NCBI GenBank assembly: GCA_026260175.1
Contig: JAKCWW010001018.1
Span: forward strand, 19,638 to 83,637
Source of the DNA: Reticulitermes lucifugus
Lineage: Eukaryota > Arthropoda > Insecta > Blattodea > Rhinotermitidae
Length of the DNA stretch: 64,000 nucleotides
Direction of reading: 5' to 3'
Under the pieces are notes generated by a model. That model saw nothing but the letters and a program-made list of their open reading frames with translations, was not told where the DNA came from and ran no database searches. Below are positions 50,701 through 61,284 of the stretch, piece after piece; position 1 is the first letter of the stretch; every line of letters begins with the position of its first letter. Position numbers and translations under genes: made by a program.

Positions 50701-53700
50701 GTGGTGCAACATGGCCTCCCTACAATGAGGAGGAAATGCCATCTCCATTACGATGTGGCATAGAATATACATCAAAAAAGATACCATGGGATCAATACTG
50801 GAGTTATGCCACCTAAGAGATTGGCAAGCAACTATCAGTACACCCATCTATGGACTGCTTAGAGAAATCCTGTTTTTCAGTAAGAATAATACAGCACCTA
50901 ACACACTCTTGTAACCTGACCACAGCGAACACATCAGACTACAAATGGAGTGTAACATCAGGTACAATAAGGCATCATTAATGCCTCCATATAACAGTAA
51001 CATGGGGCTAGAAATGTGGTATTTTCTCCCACTTAAACAGATGGGTAGTTAGGAAGTGAAGTCTCCCTCCCTGATTACACCAAATTAAATCACATTACGT
51101 GCACTCACCTTCAGAATCATCCACATCTGATGCACCATTCAAAATTCGATGTAGAATTGGATGACCCCAGGGGTCATTAACTAGTCCCACCAGTGTCCTA
51201 CACCTTGGAGCTGCATTGTGGTTTGACAGCAAGCCAGCACAACGTTGCAGAGTCACACTTAAATGTGTTTTAGTTGCTGGTGACAACTTCGGCCATTCTC
51301 CTTGCAATACTAGATACAAGGTGTGCCTGACAAATAAAGGAATTTCCACTGCCTAAATTTTTGTTTCCACATTTTATCATTACATAATCTAATTAATTTA
51401 ACATTCATTATATTTACTGCACATTCATAAACCCCTTCATGATGCAGTTCTCAGACATGACAAATTAAGAGTATATTTAAAGTTTATTAATCTCAGTACT
51501 TAACAGGAACTTAATGAATGGAACATGGAAGCTATTCACACAATACAAAAGTCATGAACTAAATTCTGCCACTTAATTGCTACTCCAGTTCACTAAAATT
51601 ATGAAACAAGATTCTTTTTTCTCTTGGCACACACTATTCAGAGAATACATGCAACTGTTACAGGATTACAAAATTTATTCAAAAATACACAATTTTATTT
51701 ATGATAGTGGTAACATATCTACAGGTAATATTTTCAGACTAAACCATTAACAATTTTAATGTCACTTTTCATATTATCAAACTCTGGCATTTAAAGTGTA
51801 TTAACTAATATACCACATAAAACAGGTGCAGTTGAATATTCAACAATATATTATAGCTGCAAAGCCAATAGACAGTGACGTCTGATCACAAAAAATGGCT
51901 TCAGTAACAGAAACAAATATTCAACGTGTTCAATAAATAAATTACTAGAGCTCATGGTTTAACAAGAGTGACACACCTTTAACACAGTGATGTCACTCAG
52001 CTAGTCTAAGAATTTATAACAGGCACTGGGGCATACATATTGTGCTTAGACTGGAAACAATGAAAAGTCAAAATATCCCCACTTTCTTAAATTACCTATG
52101 ACTGATCACAGACTAGTTTCAGGTAGCAGGCTTTATTCATGTAAGTTCTGGTTTTCACAGTGGTTGTTGATTAGCTGGTGGTCTTCTTTTGGGTTTATAC
52201 ACCGCGTGGTAGATGTGAGTTCTGACATTTCAGAGGAACGCAATGCTTCCATCTTCAGTGGGACTTAATCTGGACTATGCAGAAGTTTCAGCATCCAGAT
52301 TAAATCATCCTGAAAATGAAGGCAGTACATTCCTCTGGAAAGCTGGAAGACTTCATTCACTCTGTGATGTTTGAGTACAATCAAGGTTTATAAATTTGAA
52401 AATACACTGTATGTTGCAATGCAATATATCTACTGTCAACTACAACTTATATATCCCACATTCATTTTACCCTACAGCTTTGCTTGTCCCTGACAAATTT
52501 CTTCTGGGTCAATGAAACAATGTTGCTCTCATTTGCTAATTGTACACATTAAAAACTTGTTAATATGTTGTTAAAATAGAACATGTAATCAACTTTACTT
52601 TTTGTTCACCGTGCATTATGGTAATGAAAACACTTATCAACCAACAACTGCACTATTGAAGTAAATTATCACTTAACAACATGTAAACACTTTACAACAT
52701 GTAAATTTCATTTTTAGGTGCGTTCATGTAAAACAATGAAAAGGGCCTATTAGCTTTGTCATGTTTGTCTGTCTGTCCATCTGCAGCAACTCGGCTCACA
52801 CTACATGCATTTCCGTCAACTTTGACATTGGAGACTTTTATGAAAATCTGTCAAGGAAATCCAAATTAGGTTAGAATATGTAAGGTAAGGTAAAGGTAAA
52901 GATGTCCTTGCACATGCCATGAAGGCACTGGGGGAATGGAGGTATAGTTCTATTCAGTCTTAACCCTGGTACTAGATGGGAGTGCTCAGCTTCATGCCCC
53001 AGCCACTTTACCCCTTGGAAAGAGCCCTCAGTACCCAGAGAACTGGAGACTGCATGGAATACAGAACACTTTGGAGAAGACAGAATTCTCCTGAGCATGC
53101 CAGGAATCAAACCACTATTCAATGGCTGTCCATCCCATAGCCAAGTCACTAGACCAATTATGCTATCCCAGCTCATAAGTGATCTTAAGTACTGCAAACG
53201 TATGCCAGGTTTGAAAACACATTACACCACAACGATATTATACAAAGATTTATGAACTGCGTACACCATTCAGTACAATGTACATTTCAATTAATGTTTA
53301 ACTGACTGGGTTGGTATTTAAATTTTTGTGCATTATTTACAAAAAACATATTATTTGAACAGAAAAAGATAAACTTATGGAACGAACAGCATTCTGTTGA
53401 AAATAAAACAGAGATTATGCAGCATGTCTCAAAAATGCAGTAAATTTCCTTGTTGCCCAAATATATAAAATGAATTTCTAGGAGTGTTTTTTCGTGCATT
53501 CACATATGCAAACGTAGGTTCTTTAAAGGTTAATATCAAAATGTACAGTCTCTGATGTGATCCGTATGTGGTGCTAGAATGTGAAAAAATAAATTACCAG
53601 GTGTAAAAAAAATTGAATAATCCCATCACACCCCATAAAATGAAATTACATTTAGGAATGAATTAGTAAACAAATGAACAAATGAGCAGTTGGTTGAAAA

Positions 53701-56700
53701 TTTTCAAATTAACTCCATTTGAAACTATCTCTTTGTCCTGTCCAACTCATATGTTGTTACATCAGAGACTCAATCTACCGTCAATGAGAATTTAACACGT
53801 GTTACGTTTGAGATTTGTATCATTTCTAAATATAATACAGTACTTTGTGATGAAACATTCTCAACTTTGTCTCCTTTCCTCACCTCTCTACTTCAAATCA
53901 CATGTTATACACATCTGAGACATATTTTTCACTCCTTACACAGCTGTCACAAACAGCCAATATTTCAAATCCCTAAACTCAAAAACTGCTTATAAAACAG
54001 ACATCCAAATAATCTAGGATAGGACTCTTCCCACACATAATACACTGCTTCCTGATACACATAATTCAGTACAATAAACAGTCATCCCCTGAAGTTAGGT
54101 CATAGCTGGTTCCAAGATCAGTGATCTTAGTCGAGATGATGTAAGTTGAGACAGATTATCCCAAAAATGCACTGTTAAAATGGGCAGGGTAGTTCCAGAC
54201 AACATTTTGACCGAGAAAAGAAAAGATATATTTTTTACTTCTGGAAATTTACAAAAACATAAAATCTGACAAATAAATGACAATTTAGGGAGCAGGCACT
54301 TCCTCTTTCCTCTTGAACTGCAAATGGGTGATCTGGATCATCACCCCAACAATTCAGGTGAAGGGCACAAGTCCCTGAAGATGGCCTTAAGAAATCAAAA
54401 GCACTTAAGTCTGGTGAGACAAATGCCTCTTCTTCTCCTTCAGAATCTTCTCATAGCAAGCAAGCATTCTCATAACAATTCCTTGTCTAGGCATTACTGC
54501 TCACTCCTCATTCAAATCAATGTCCTCAAATACCAAAATGCTGGCTTCAACGAGTTCAAACCCCTCAGTCCACTTCAAAACCATCACAGGCCTCTTCTTA
54601 GGCTCAGACTCCTCTGCTTCCATAAAGGAACTTTGTTTCCATATTTCAATAAGATTGTCAAGCATGAGCTCCTATCGTGTGAGTGCAGTAACTCAAAGAT
54701 ATCTTCAGCATCTAACAAACATGAATTTGCACACTTGGCTTAATATACTGGCCCTGGGGGCAAACGACATTAAGCGCAAAACAATTTACAAGGAGAAGAC
54801 ATAAATCCTTCCAGCCGCAGTATGGCCCTGGGTTCGACTCAGCCTCTAACAGAAATGAGTACCCCGGATATCTCCTGGGGGGTAAAAGCGGCCAGTGCGT
54901 AGGGCTGACAACCTTACCACCTTCATGTGCAGACTGTCTGGAAATCTGGGAGCCTCAACTTCATGGAGCCCTAACGGCCTGTCCAGGCCTGTAATGGGGT
55001 TGCTTTACCATTTATGTTCTAGGTTGAATACATTTACATTACAATCAGTACTAGTGATTCCTCTTTATATATCAATGGTTACTTTGGACTGTTGAGATGG
55101 TAATCATCCTAAAACACTACTAAAGAAAAGTACTTTTTACACAGCAACAACATACCTTCCAAAAACAGAAAACACTTGACATAATGTAGACACAGTGAAA
55201 GAAGCACCACACCTTTGTTCTACAGCTCTGCAGCATACTCATTATGACATGGAAGACTTACAGAGTGAAAGCCCAGACAAAACAGAGTACAAATTAAAAA
55301 AGAATATGACATACGCACCGGTGAACCCAATCAATCAAAGTTTCTGAAGCCTCATGAGCTGATGTCGCTATGAATGCAGTTACATGTTCCCATGCTGACA
55401 GCAGTGCATTAACTTTATCTGGATATCTCTTTTTTGGGTCATTTAATGTAGCCTCAATGCCCTGAAAAAATTACACAGACCGAACTCGTAACTACTTTTA
55501 TTACACACAAAACAAAACCTAAAATTTAGTATGAACTAAACTTCAACTCACATAACCTTCAACTACACTTCAGTAGAAGCAAGGAAGTATATAACTTTTG
55601 AAATGCCTCTCTATGATAGGAACATAACATCACTTGTGAAATACATTTAATGCTGTGTGGTACAAGTGATGAGTAACACTTTTCATTCTATGATTGGATA
55701 AACAAAGTAAAGCAGGCTCAACTCAGTTTTGTATATCCCGCGCAATGCATATCAATACTGCAAGTCCTGGAAACTTTATGTTTGTACAGAATGTGGAAAG
55801 AAAAAAATGTGTGCATGTGCACGTGCATGCACACACAAGCAGCACAATGATTGTTATTCTACAGATATCTTCATGCTAGTCTGTCATTGATGCAAACTGT
55901 TAATAAAATACCAGTCACAACAGGAATAAGCAGCTGCAGTCACATATAATATTTACCTGCGGAAAATTGCAAAATTCCATGTTGAATAACAGCCTTCATA
56001 CAGGAGGATCTTTGAAAATTACAAACATAGTAAAACTGACAGCTGAACATAATACACTAGTTTGGTGCCAATTAAACTGGAGAGTTGAAATGGTATAACC
56101 TTTATTTAGTACAGATGTAACAAGTCATGTCTAAAGGCATGAAACTTTTAAAATAAGTTTTTTAAATGATACAGAACTGCAAGTGGTACAGACTCCAAAA
56201 CAAAATGACATATTATCAATTATATTTGGTTTCATTAACGTAGTATTACTGATCCAAACCTCACATTCCACAACTAAAATGGTTGGACATGACTTTGTAC
56301 AAGATTTTAAGTGTCAAATATTTTTTTGGCCTTTTAAAACAATCATAACAAGCATTAGGACATAAAAATCATTTTCGCATAAATGTAAGCAAGGAATGTA
56401 AGCTTTGAGGAGGAGTAATGTACCATACTCAAATAAACAGCATATGTCTAATGTAACATGCCAAAAAGCATGCGCATAAAAGCATTAAAAAATAACTGCT
56501 TTCAGGTGTATTTTTTCATGAACTGTAATTGTAATTCCTTCTATTTTGCCTTCTGGATACCACTATCCCATACACAATTAACAGTATAGTGCAATGCAAC
56601 AAAGTCATGGATATTAAATAACTCCATGGAGCATAGTCCTTCTTGAGGAAATGCTGACAGGTCCTCAGAAGAGAGTCAAGAAATTCCCTGTGTTTTATGG

Positions 56701-59700
56701 ACCTCAAAAGTTCATTACTGTGTTCACAACTGCCCAACACTTCTCCCTGGCCACTGCCAGATCAGTCAAGTCCATGCCCTCCCAGCATATATCTTGAAGA
56801 TCCATTTTAATACCATCCTCCCACCCACACCTGAGTCTTCCAAGTGGTCTCTTTCCTTCAGGTCTCTCCATTAAAACATTGTATGCATTTCTGCTCTCCC
56901 CCATATGCACCACATGCCCTGCCCATCTCTTTCTCCTTGATTTGATCACATTAATATTTGATGAGGAGTACAAATCATGAGGCTCCTAATTATACAATTT
57001 TCTCCAGCTTCATCTTACCTCCTCCCTCTCAGGCCAAAATATATTCTTCAGCACCCTGTTCTCAAATGCCCTCAGTCTAAACTATTACCTATCAGGTCTC
57101 TTGAGCTACAGTATGTTAACCTTTATCCTGCCTGGGTGGGTATTTAAATCTTAGTGCATGGTTTATGAAAAATGTATTATTTGAACAGAAAAAGATAAAA
57201 TTATGAAATAAACAGCATTCTGTGGAAAACAAAACAGAGAGTATGCATGTCTTAAAAATGCAGTAAATTTCCCTGTTGCCTAAACATACAAAACAAATTT
57301 CTAGGGGTGTTTTCCAAGTGAAAGCAGGTCTTTAAAAGGTTAATACATATACAGGAAACTCCAATAAAATTACGAAAAAGAAAGATAAGTAATGCTGCAC
57401 CCTCATTTTATTGGCTACCATGGAGGGGGGTATTAACAGAATGGGTTTCAGGATGTCATACAAACATGTACAAAATAAAGATTTAAACTCTCACAACTGT
57501 CATCTCAAAGTACAAGCACACTGCACATTTCTCTTATTATGTAACAATGCCTGAAGTATTGTTTCAGTAAATAAACACATCTCTCAAACAAGTCTTAATT
57601 ATCATTATCCTTAATTTGCAAACTACAGGAAATGTCATTTTGGTGCTCATTTATCTACCTGGGGAAGTTGATACTGACTTCCATTTTGGTAGAAATCACT
57701 CTAATTTCTTTGGGGTAAAAACCACTCGAAAGTTTAATGTCAAGATATGTAAAAAGCAAGGTTATTATATCATGATTATTTCCTTCACATTTTAAACAAA
57801 CACACTAAAAATCCAGAACTTTCACATGGTGCGCAGTCCCTTTCACTGAATATTTGATTCAATACCACTGCTATTTTTTACTACAAAAATGTCAACAAAA
57901 TTCAAGTTTGATTAAAATCAGGCAAATTAACAAGAACTACATGAAGACCTATATAAATTTATAATATCTCGCTGATTTCTTTTGAGTTCAGAAAGTTTCA
58001 AATAAAAGTTAATGTGAAAATCAAAACACATATTTCTTGTCAAACACATTTTTTTCTGAAAACCATTCTGGTTACAAAACAATTATAAGAAACATGGAGG
58101 AGCCAGAGAGGGCACAGATATGCAGCATAATATGGCAACACACACACACTCTGCATACTGGGTAATTCAGGTAAAAAACAGAGCAATTAATACTTATGGC
58201 TTTGTACTTGACTAATTCCATCTGGAAAAGTGAGTTTTGTGGTCCGACTCACAAAAACTGAGAAATTATGCAATGCCCTATCTGTCATCACGATCTGTTT
58301 AGCCATACTGTATGTATACATACTGTAGGCCATGGCACGCAAATAACCTTTTGTTTCACTCCACTGTTTCTTCCATTCTGTGAATGTAGTTACATTCTTT
58401 TTAGAAATAAATGTGTGAAGAGTGTGTGAATCAGTTGGAACACAATCCGTTTTGAAGACTGGTATGTAAAATTTGCCCTGCTAAATGAAATTGTGACTGA
58501 ACAGAGACATCTGAGTAAACCCTATTTCTATAAGCCTATAAGACTGACTGTGGTATGTGTACGCAATTTTGTTCATCACCTTGATATATTAGAAAATGGA
58601 CAGAGAATTATTCCATCTGGCTGAAGTTCTTGAATGTATTAATTAATCTGTAGTTTAAGGAGACATACTATAAATATACCTGTAAGTTGTGTGAAATATT
58701 GTTCATAAGTCAACAAATTACAAAATATTTAAACCAGGTGAAACTTTTGAGGTTATAACCAATGAATTTAATGCAGACAAAATCAATGTAGACATAAAAA
58801 TAATAAATTCTTCAGTGAAATATAACACCAAATAACAACAGATCCTAATAATAGTACAACACTAACTGCAAACAATAAAAAAGTGTGACCCTCCAGTGGA
58901 TTAAATTGTATGACCACGACAGAAGAGTCCAGGATGCAAAGATCAGAATGTGCTTCAGTATTACATTACACATACATTTCCTATCTTGTATTACACACAT
59001 ACAATTTCGCTAAATGTTATGGCCAACTTAAGATGCGTACTACACTCATTTTATTGACGTTATTGATGGAGACTACTGTAAATTTAAAGTTTATGCCTAC
59101 TTATTCAAGCACTCAAATAATTTAGTTTTTTGGAACTGATCATAGTGATTTTTCAGTGCATAATGCTTAATACTGGTTGGATACAAAAATAGTGTCATGT
59201 ACTAATCCAAGGTTTCAGAACGTGACTGCATACTTTCTTTAATGACTCTACTGTTGTTCTGTAAACTGATGCAAATGGTTACAAATTACATACAGATAAT
59301 TCACATTCAGTAAGTAAAAAACACAGATTATACACACAGTATAGTAGCACACACCACAAATCCGACATCCTACCACAACAAAACCATACATAACACAAAC
59401 ATCTATATACACTAAGATAGAAAATCTGGTACTTGTAAATTTCTGGACATATTTGGGTTTCATTTTCATTTTGGAACTTATACATCCCTGTATCATTTCA
59501 AATCTTGTAACTTTTTTGACCATCAGTCCATATCTTCTGCTTTGTATGTCCATGTGAGTTCAACTGCATGTTTATCACATCGTGCAGAGTGAAGAAAGAA
59601 AGAAAGAGACAAGAAGAGAGAGAATGTGTGTGTGTGTGTGTGGGGTCAATATACATTCATTTTATGACTATGTTAACAGTGCCTGAATGTGTAGAATATA

Positions 59701-60820
59701 AGAAAAAGCAAAATGAACAATTTTTTATATAAAATAAAACTTAAAGATGTATGTGCGATTCTCATGGTCATGACCATGAAGATTACTGTCTTCTGGGATG
59801 CAATGTCATGTAGTCTTGTAAAAATTCACTGACATTTCAGAGGAACACAATGCCTCCATTGCAGGGGTATGTTCCTCCTACACATCTGTAATTTCCACCA
59901 AATTATATAGCATAATAATCCAGACAATGGCAATCTTCAGAAATTAATAGGCTGACTAACTCTTGTGTTATTTAACTGTATTTAAATTGCAGCAATATAC
60001 AAATGAGTACACCACAAAACAAGATGGAAAGAAAATGAATAAGGAGCATTGGTTTGAAGGAAGGTACTTGAATGCAGTGTCCTGGCATTCACCTAGACTG
60101 AGAAAATCCATGAAAAGTTCTAGTCACTATAACAGGTAACCCCGTTGAAATTCAAACCCCTACCTCTCAAATACCAGTCTAAGTCCTAGCAGTGTTAAAT
60201 GGGAAAATGAATGCCTCCATTGATGATAACAAATCTGTACGACAACCAGTCACCTGTCACCTGCAGCCATCTAGCAAGACTTCATACATGTCAACTACAA
60301 TCAACAGACAATGATATACAAAAGTTGTCAATCAATGACTGACTATGTATATTATGTCACTCTCACACCATTTTTACTGAGACATAATATACTTTACACT
60401 TTTACACAGCAGGCATGTCTATGTTCAAAACAGTGCCATTTGATGGATACAGATGTAATTTAATTCAATATTTTCATGTTCACACAGATCAAAGTTAAGA
60501 TGGAAGATGAAAAGGTGCTAACAAAATAAAGGAAAGGAAAGCAGGGGATGAGTGATGAAGATAAAAGAAATGTCAATGGACCTTTTTCACTAGTACTGGT
60601 ATACTGAATCAGACACGGTCATAAACCTCTCAAGAATCATAGACATGTTTCTCATGCGACGTTTATCAAGGTACTACGCCTTCTTACCCATTTTTGTTAA
60701 CACTGCATGTTAAATACAAAATAATATCAATATTTCCTTATATATTGGTAGCATTTACCTCAGTGTGCCAATGACCAAGGTAAGAAGACATGTAATTCTG
60801 ATAGAAATGAGTTGCATCTG
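33136..60820 (-). CDS. Giant nuclear protein with RLF/ZNF292-like N-terminal helical region (8 exons seen, 5' incomplete)
   Basis: Exons in order: 60820-60759, 58477-58253, 55461-55319, 51326-51109, 50079-49844, 46827-46513, 44344-37453, 36041-33136. All junction phases agree, giving about 3,664 codons. By eye, the exons at 51.3-43.4 kb follow vertebrate RLF: WGHPILHRIL, then LSMRLEMLCESKCEDLALKL, then IIKELKHVDLKD, then LCIELYIRGL, then RVCYERIKEM, then DWTELSIMCEKYL. RLF and ZNF292 are nuclear C2H2 regulators, but no C2H2 finger is visible here. A Cys cluster (CPECGEF) follows the helical part, then acidic-Ser and basic patches (SCKRRARRM), a long Ser/Thr/Gln/Val-rich stretch, a compact block ILDEYAEQLRNSPDL with RRRSNPP and KRKK, and a Lys/Arg-rich C-terminus. 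A nuclear scaffold or transcription role is inferred. I do not recognise an established insect gene name. More 5' exons are expected. Confidence 0.7.
36468..36534. repeat. Possible pogo/Tigger-like DNA transposon end in giant-gene intron
   Basis: TACAGTAAAACCTTATTAATTTGCC resembles pogo-superfamily termini (TA target, then CAGTAAAACCT). TACAGTAAAACTTGTTTAGTG occurs at 15184. The matching opposite end was not found. Confidence 0.3.
36535..36790 (-). mobile_element. tRNA-derived SINE, type C, with 13-bp target duplication
   Basis: CAGCTTAAAGTAT is perfectly repeated at 36535-36547 and 36778-36790. On the - strand the element begins with a tRNA-like head (A box GTGGCCGTGCGGTCTAAGGC) and ends GGCTGTCGAGCC followed by A-rich sequence. 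The middle (36608-36718) is an N gap. It sits in the last intron of the giant gene. Confidence 0.78.
36608..36718. other. Assembly gap (111 N)
   Basis: Run of N inside the type C SINE. Confidence 0.99.
37453..44344 (-). CDS. Giant gene exon 7 of those seen (6,892 nt)
   Basis: An uninterrupted 2,297-codon exon plus 1 nt. Acceptor CTTTCAG|TTTGGAGAG (phase 0), donor ACAA|GTAAGTAA (phase 1). The first ~90 codons continue the helical region (SLCIELYIRGL; CRECVLTAFSLNPTRVCYERIK); a CPECGEF cluster and DWTELSIMCEKYL follow. Next come Ser/Asp patches beside Arg/Lys patches, then about 1,800 codons of Ser/Thr/Gln/Val-rich low complexity with a Gln/His tract (41165-41260). The block YAILDEYAEQL and the basic KRKK patch lie at 39225-39366. 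A frame this long without stops in an AT-rich genome is coding beyond doubt; only its function is open. Confidence 0.93.
45112..45350 (+). repeat. tRNA-derived SINE, type A, in giant-gene intron
   Basis: Head GTCAGTGCTATGGGCGGGAT with B-box-like GGGTTCTGTTCCC, then CTCTGGAACCCACCCTGCC, GGGCTCTTTCCCCAGG, GGGCTTGAAACTGACCACTC and CCACCTAGCATGACAAGG. Antisense to the giant gene. Confidence 0.6.
46513..46827 (-). CDS. Giant gene exon 6 of those seen
   Basis: 105 codons, phase 0 to phase 0. Acceptor TTTTTTGTAG|CTGAAGCATG, donor AATCAG|GTGAAG. It encodes LKHVDLKDGLLLVRRYALK, then a helical segment ending FCQVLVNQ that joins directly to FGESLKSLCIELYI in the next exon. The helical pattern and the KHVDLKD motif follow RLF. 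Confidence 0.85.
47395..47480 (+). repeat. SINE type A fragment
   Basis: GGGCAAGAAATTTTTCCCTT ... CAGTTCTGGCCCCCACCCAG matches the central part of the type A SINE only. Confidence 0.5.
47635..47704. repeat. Compound (ATT)n(AGT)n microsatellite
   Basis: About ten ATT units followed directly by about twelve AGT units, in an intron of the giant gene. Confidence 0.9.
49844..50079 (-). CDS. Giant gene exon 5 of those seen
   Basis: Two nucleotides complete Val, then 78 codons, ending phase 0 at AAAGAG|GTGATG. Acceptor TTTTCAG. Encodes LELCKTEKGIILSMRLEMLC onward and ends RIHDIIKE. The motif MR-L-x-x-L-x-x-S-x-C and the IIKE ending line up with RLF. Confidence 0.85.
51109..51326 (-). CDS. Giant gene exon 4 of those seen
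   Basis: One nucleotide completes Arg, then 72 codons plus 1 nt. Acceptor TTTGTCAG|GCACACC, donor GAAG|GTGAGT. An upstream AG (AATTTAG) gives the wrong phase. Encodes HTLYLVLQGEWPKL through WGHPILHRILNG to an acidic DVDDSEGE. Confidence 0.82.
52190..52350. repeat. Foldback relic, second family, in giant-gene intron
   Basis: CTGACATTTCAGAGGAACGC ... CCATCTTCAGTG is the - strand core. TTAATCTGG and CCAGATTAA face each other, and a + strand core CCTGAAAATGAAGGCAGTAC follows. Confidence 0.5.
52888..53180 (-). repeat. tRNA-derived SINE, type A, in giant-gene intron
   Basis: Tail GGTAAAGGTAAAGATG, then CCATGAAGGCACTGGGGGA, CTAGATGGGAGTGCTCAGC, GGAAAGAGCCCTCAGTACC, and head region GGAATCAAACC ... 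CTAGACCAATTATGCTATCC, the reverse of the 13.6-kb copy. Confidence 0.65.
53291..53533 (+). mobile_element. piggyBac-type MITE, copy 2
   Basis: TTAA on both sides (53291-53294 and 53530-53533), ends TGTTTAACTGACTGGG and TTTAAAGG. The 235-bp body is homologous throughout to copies 1 and 3. TTAA targets and CC..T/A..GG ends are piggyBac hallmarks. Confidence 0.72.
54790..55015 (+). repeat. SINE-like repeat, type B
   Basis: GGCCCTGGGTTCGACTCAGCC (B-box-like), AATGAGTACCCCGGATATCT, TAAAAGCGGCCAGTGCGTAG, GGCTGACAACCTTACCAC, ending GGCCTGTAATGGGGTTGC. GC-richer than its surroundings. The 5' head is missing. Confidence 0.5.
55319..55461 (-). CDS. Giant gene exon 3 of those seen
   Basis: 47 codons plus 2 nt. 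Acceptor TTTTTTCAG|GGCATTGAG, donor CACCG|GTGCGT. Encodes GIEATLNDPKKRYPDKVNAL through ETLIDWVH; the split Arg is completed by the next exon. Confidence 0.75.
56590..57080 (-). mobile_element. LINE ORF2 3' fragment in giant-gene intron
   Basis: On the - strand SRRKRWAGHVVHMGESRNAY, then RPEGKRPLGRLRCGWEDGI, then DLQDICWEGMDLTDLAVARE, followed by a 3' end with ACAGGGAATTTCTTGACTCT and ATGCTCCATGGAGTTATTTA. Same 3' end as the 20.3-kb copy. The 5' side has frame breaks. Confidence 0.72.
57116..57343 (+). mobile_element. piggyBac-type MITE, copy 3
   Basis: TTAA on both sides (57116-57119 and 57340-57343), ends CCTTTATCCTGCCTGGGT and CTTTAAAAGG. It lies about 40 bp from the LINE fragment. Confidence 0.73.
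58253..58477 (-). CDS. Putative giant gene exon 2 of those seen
   Basis: 75 stop-free codons, phase 0 to phase 0, between acceptor CATTTAGCAG|GGCAAATTT and donor TTTTT|GTGAGT (good GTGAGT, poor exon side). Encodes GKFYIPVFKTDCVPTDSHTL through TEWKKQWSETKGYLRAMAY to RALHNFSVF. Composition is protein-like and both phases match the neighbouring exons. No family match recognised. Confidence 0.5.
59600..59642. repeat. Purine-rich tract and (GT)n
   Basis: GAAA/GAGA repeats running into TGTGTGTGTGTGTGTG. Confidence 0.85.
59775..59885 (-). repeat. Second-family relic
   Basis: On the - strand: TGGAGGCATTGTGTTCCTCT then GAAATGTCAGTGAATTTTTAC, then GACTACATGACATTGCATCC and CAGAAGACAGTAATC. This is the clearest copy of the core-to-arm order of the family. 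Confidence 0.48.
60759..60820 (-). CDS. Putative giant gene exon 1 of those seen
   Basis: Small exon: 2 nt then 20 codons (DATHFYQNYMSSYLGHWHTE) ending GAG|GTAAAT in phase 0, which fits the next exon. Acceptor TTGTCACAG (or an alternative AG 3 nt further in). It begins needing one nucleotide from an upstream exon that I did not identify. Confidence 0.45.
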
Positions 60821-61284
60821 CTGTGACAAAATCAATGTGTAGTTATACAATATGGTTTGCTCTACAAAGTTTCATCTACCTCAGTTCTAACAATTTTCTT
60901 TAAAAAAATGCATGGAATATTTGTTTATATTTCTATGACTTTATGACATCAGTACAGCCACATGTACTAGTGGGTCACATGTAGCAACTAAGTACAATGA
61001 AACTGTAAAGTATGTTTTGGGATTTTTCAAATGAGAACGATCTAATCCATTCATACACAACACTCCTATTTTTGGACAAACTTTGGAATAGACACTGGTA
61101 TCTATGCATACAAACACAGTAATAAATAATTACTAATCACACACGCTCTTGATTTTATGGCATCTGTTGTTATGTTCTCATGCACCATGTATTTGCAGAA
61201 TGCAGTCTTCATCATCATCATCTGCAGCAGCAGCTTCATAAGCAGAATGCATTGTACACATGTATATTTTCAATTTGCAATCTA

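Noticed and set aside
54324-54804. Overlapping 139-aa and 94-aa ORFs on the + strand
   Set aside because: Antisense to an intron of the giant gene; no motif or splice signals.
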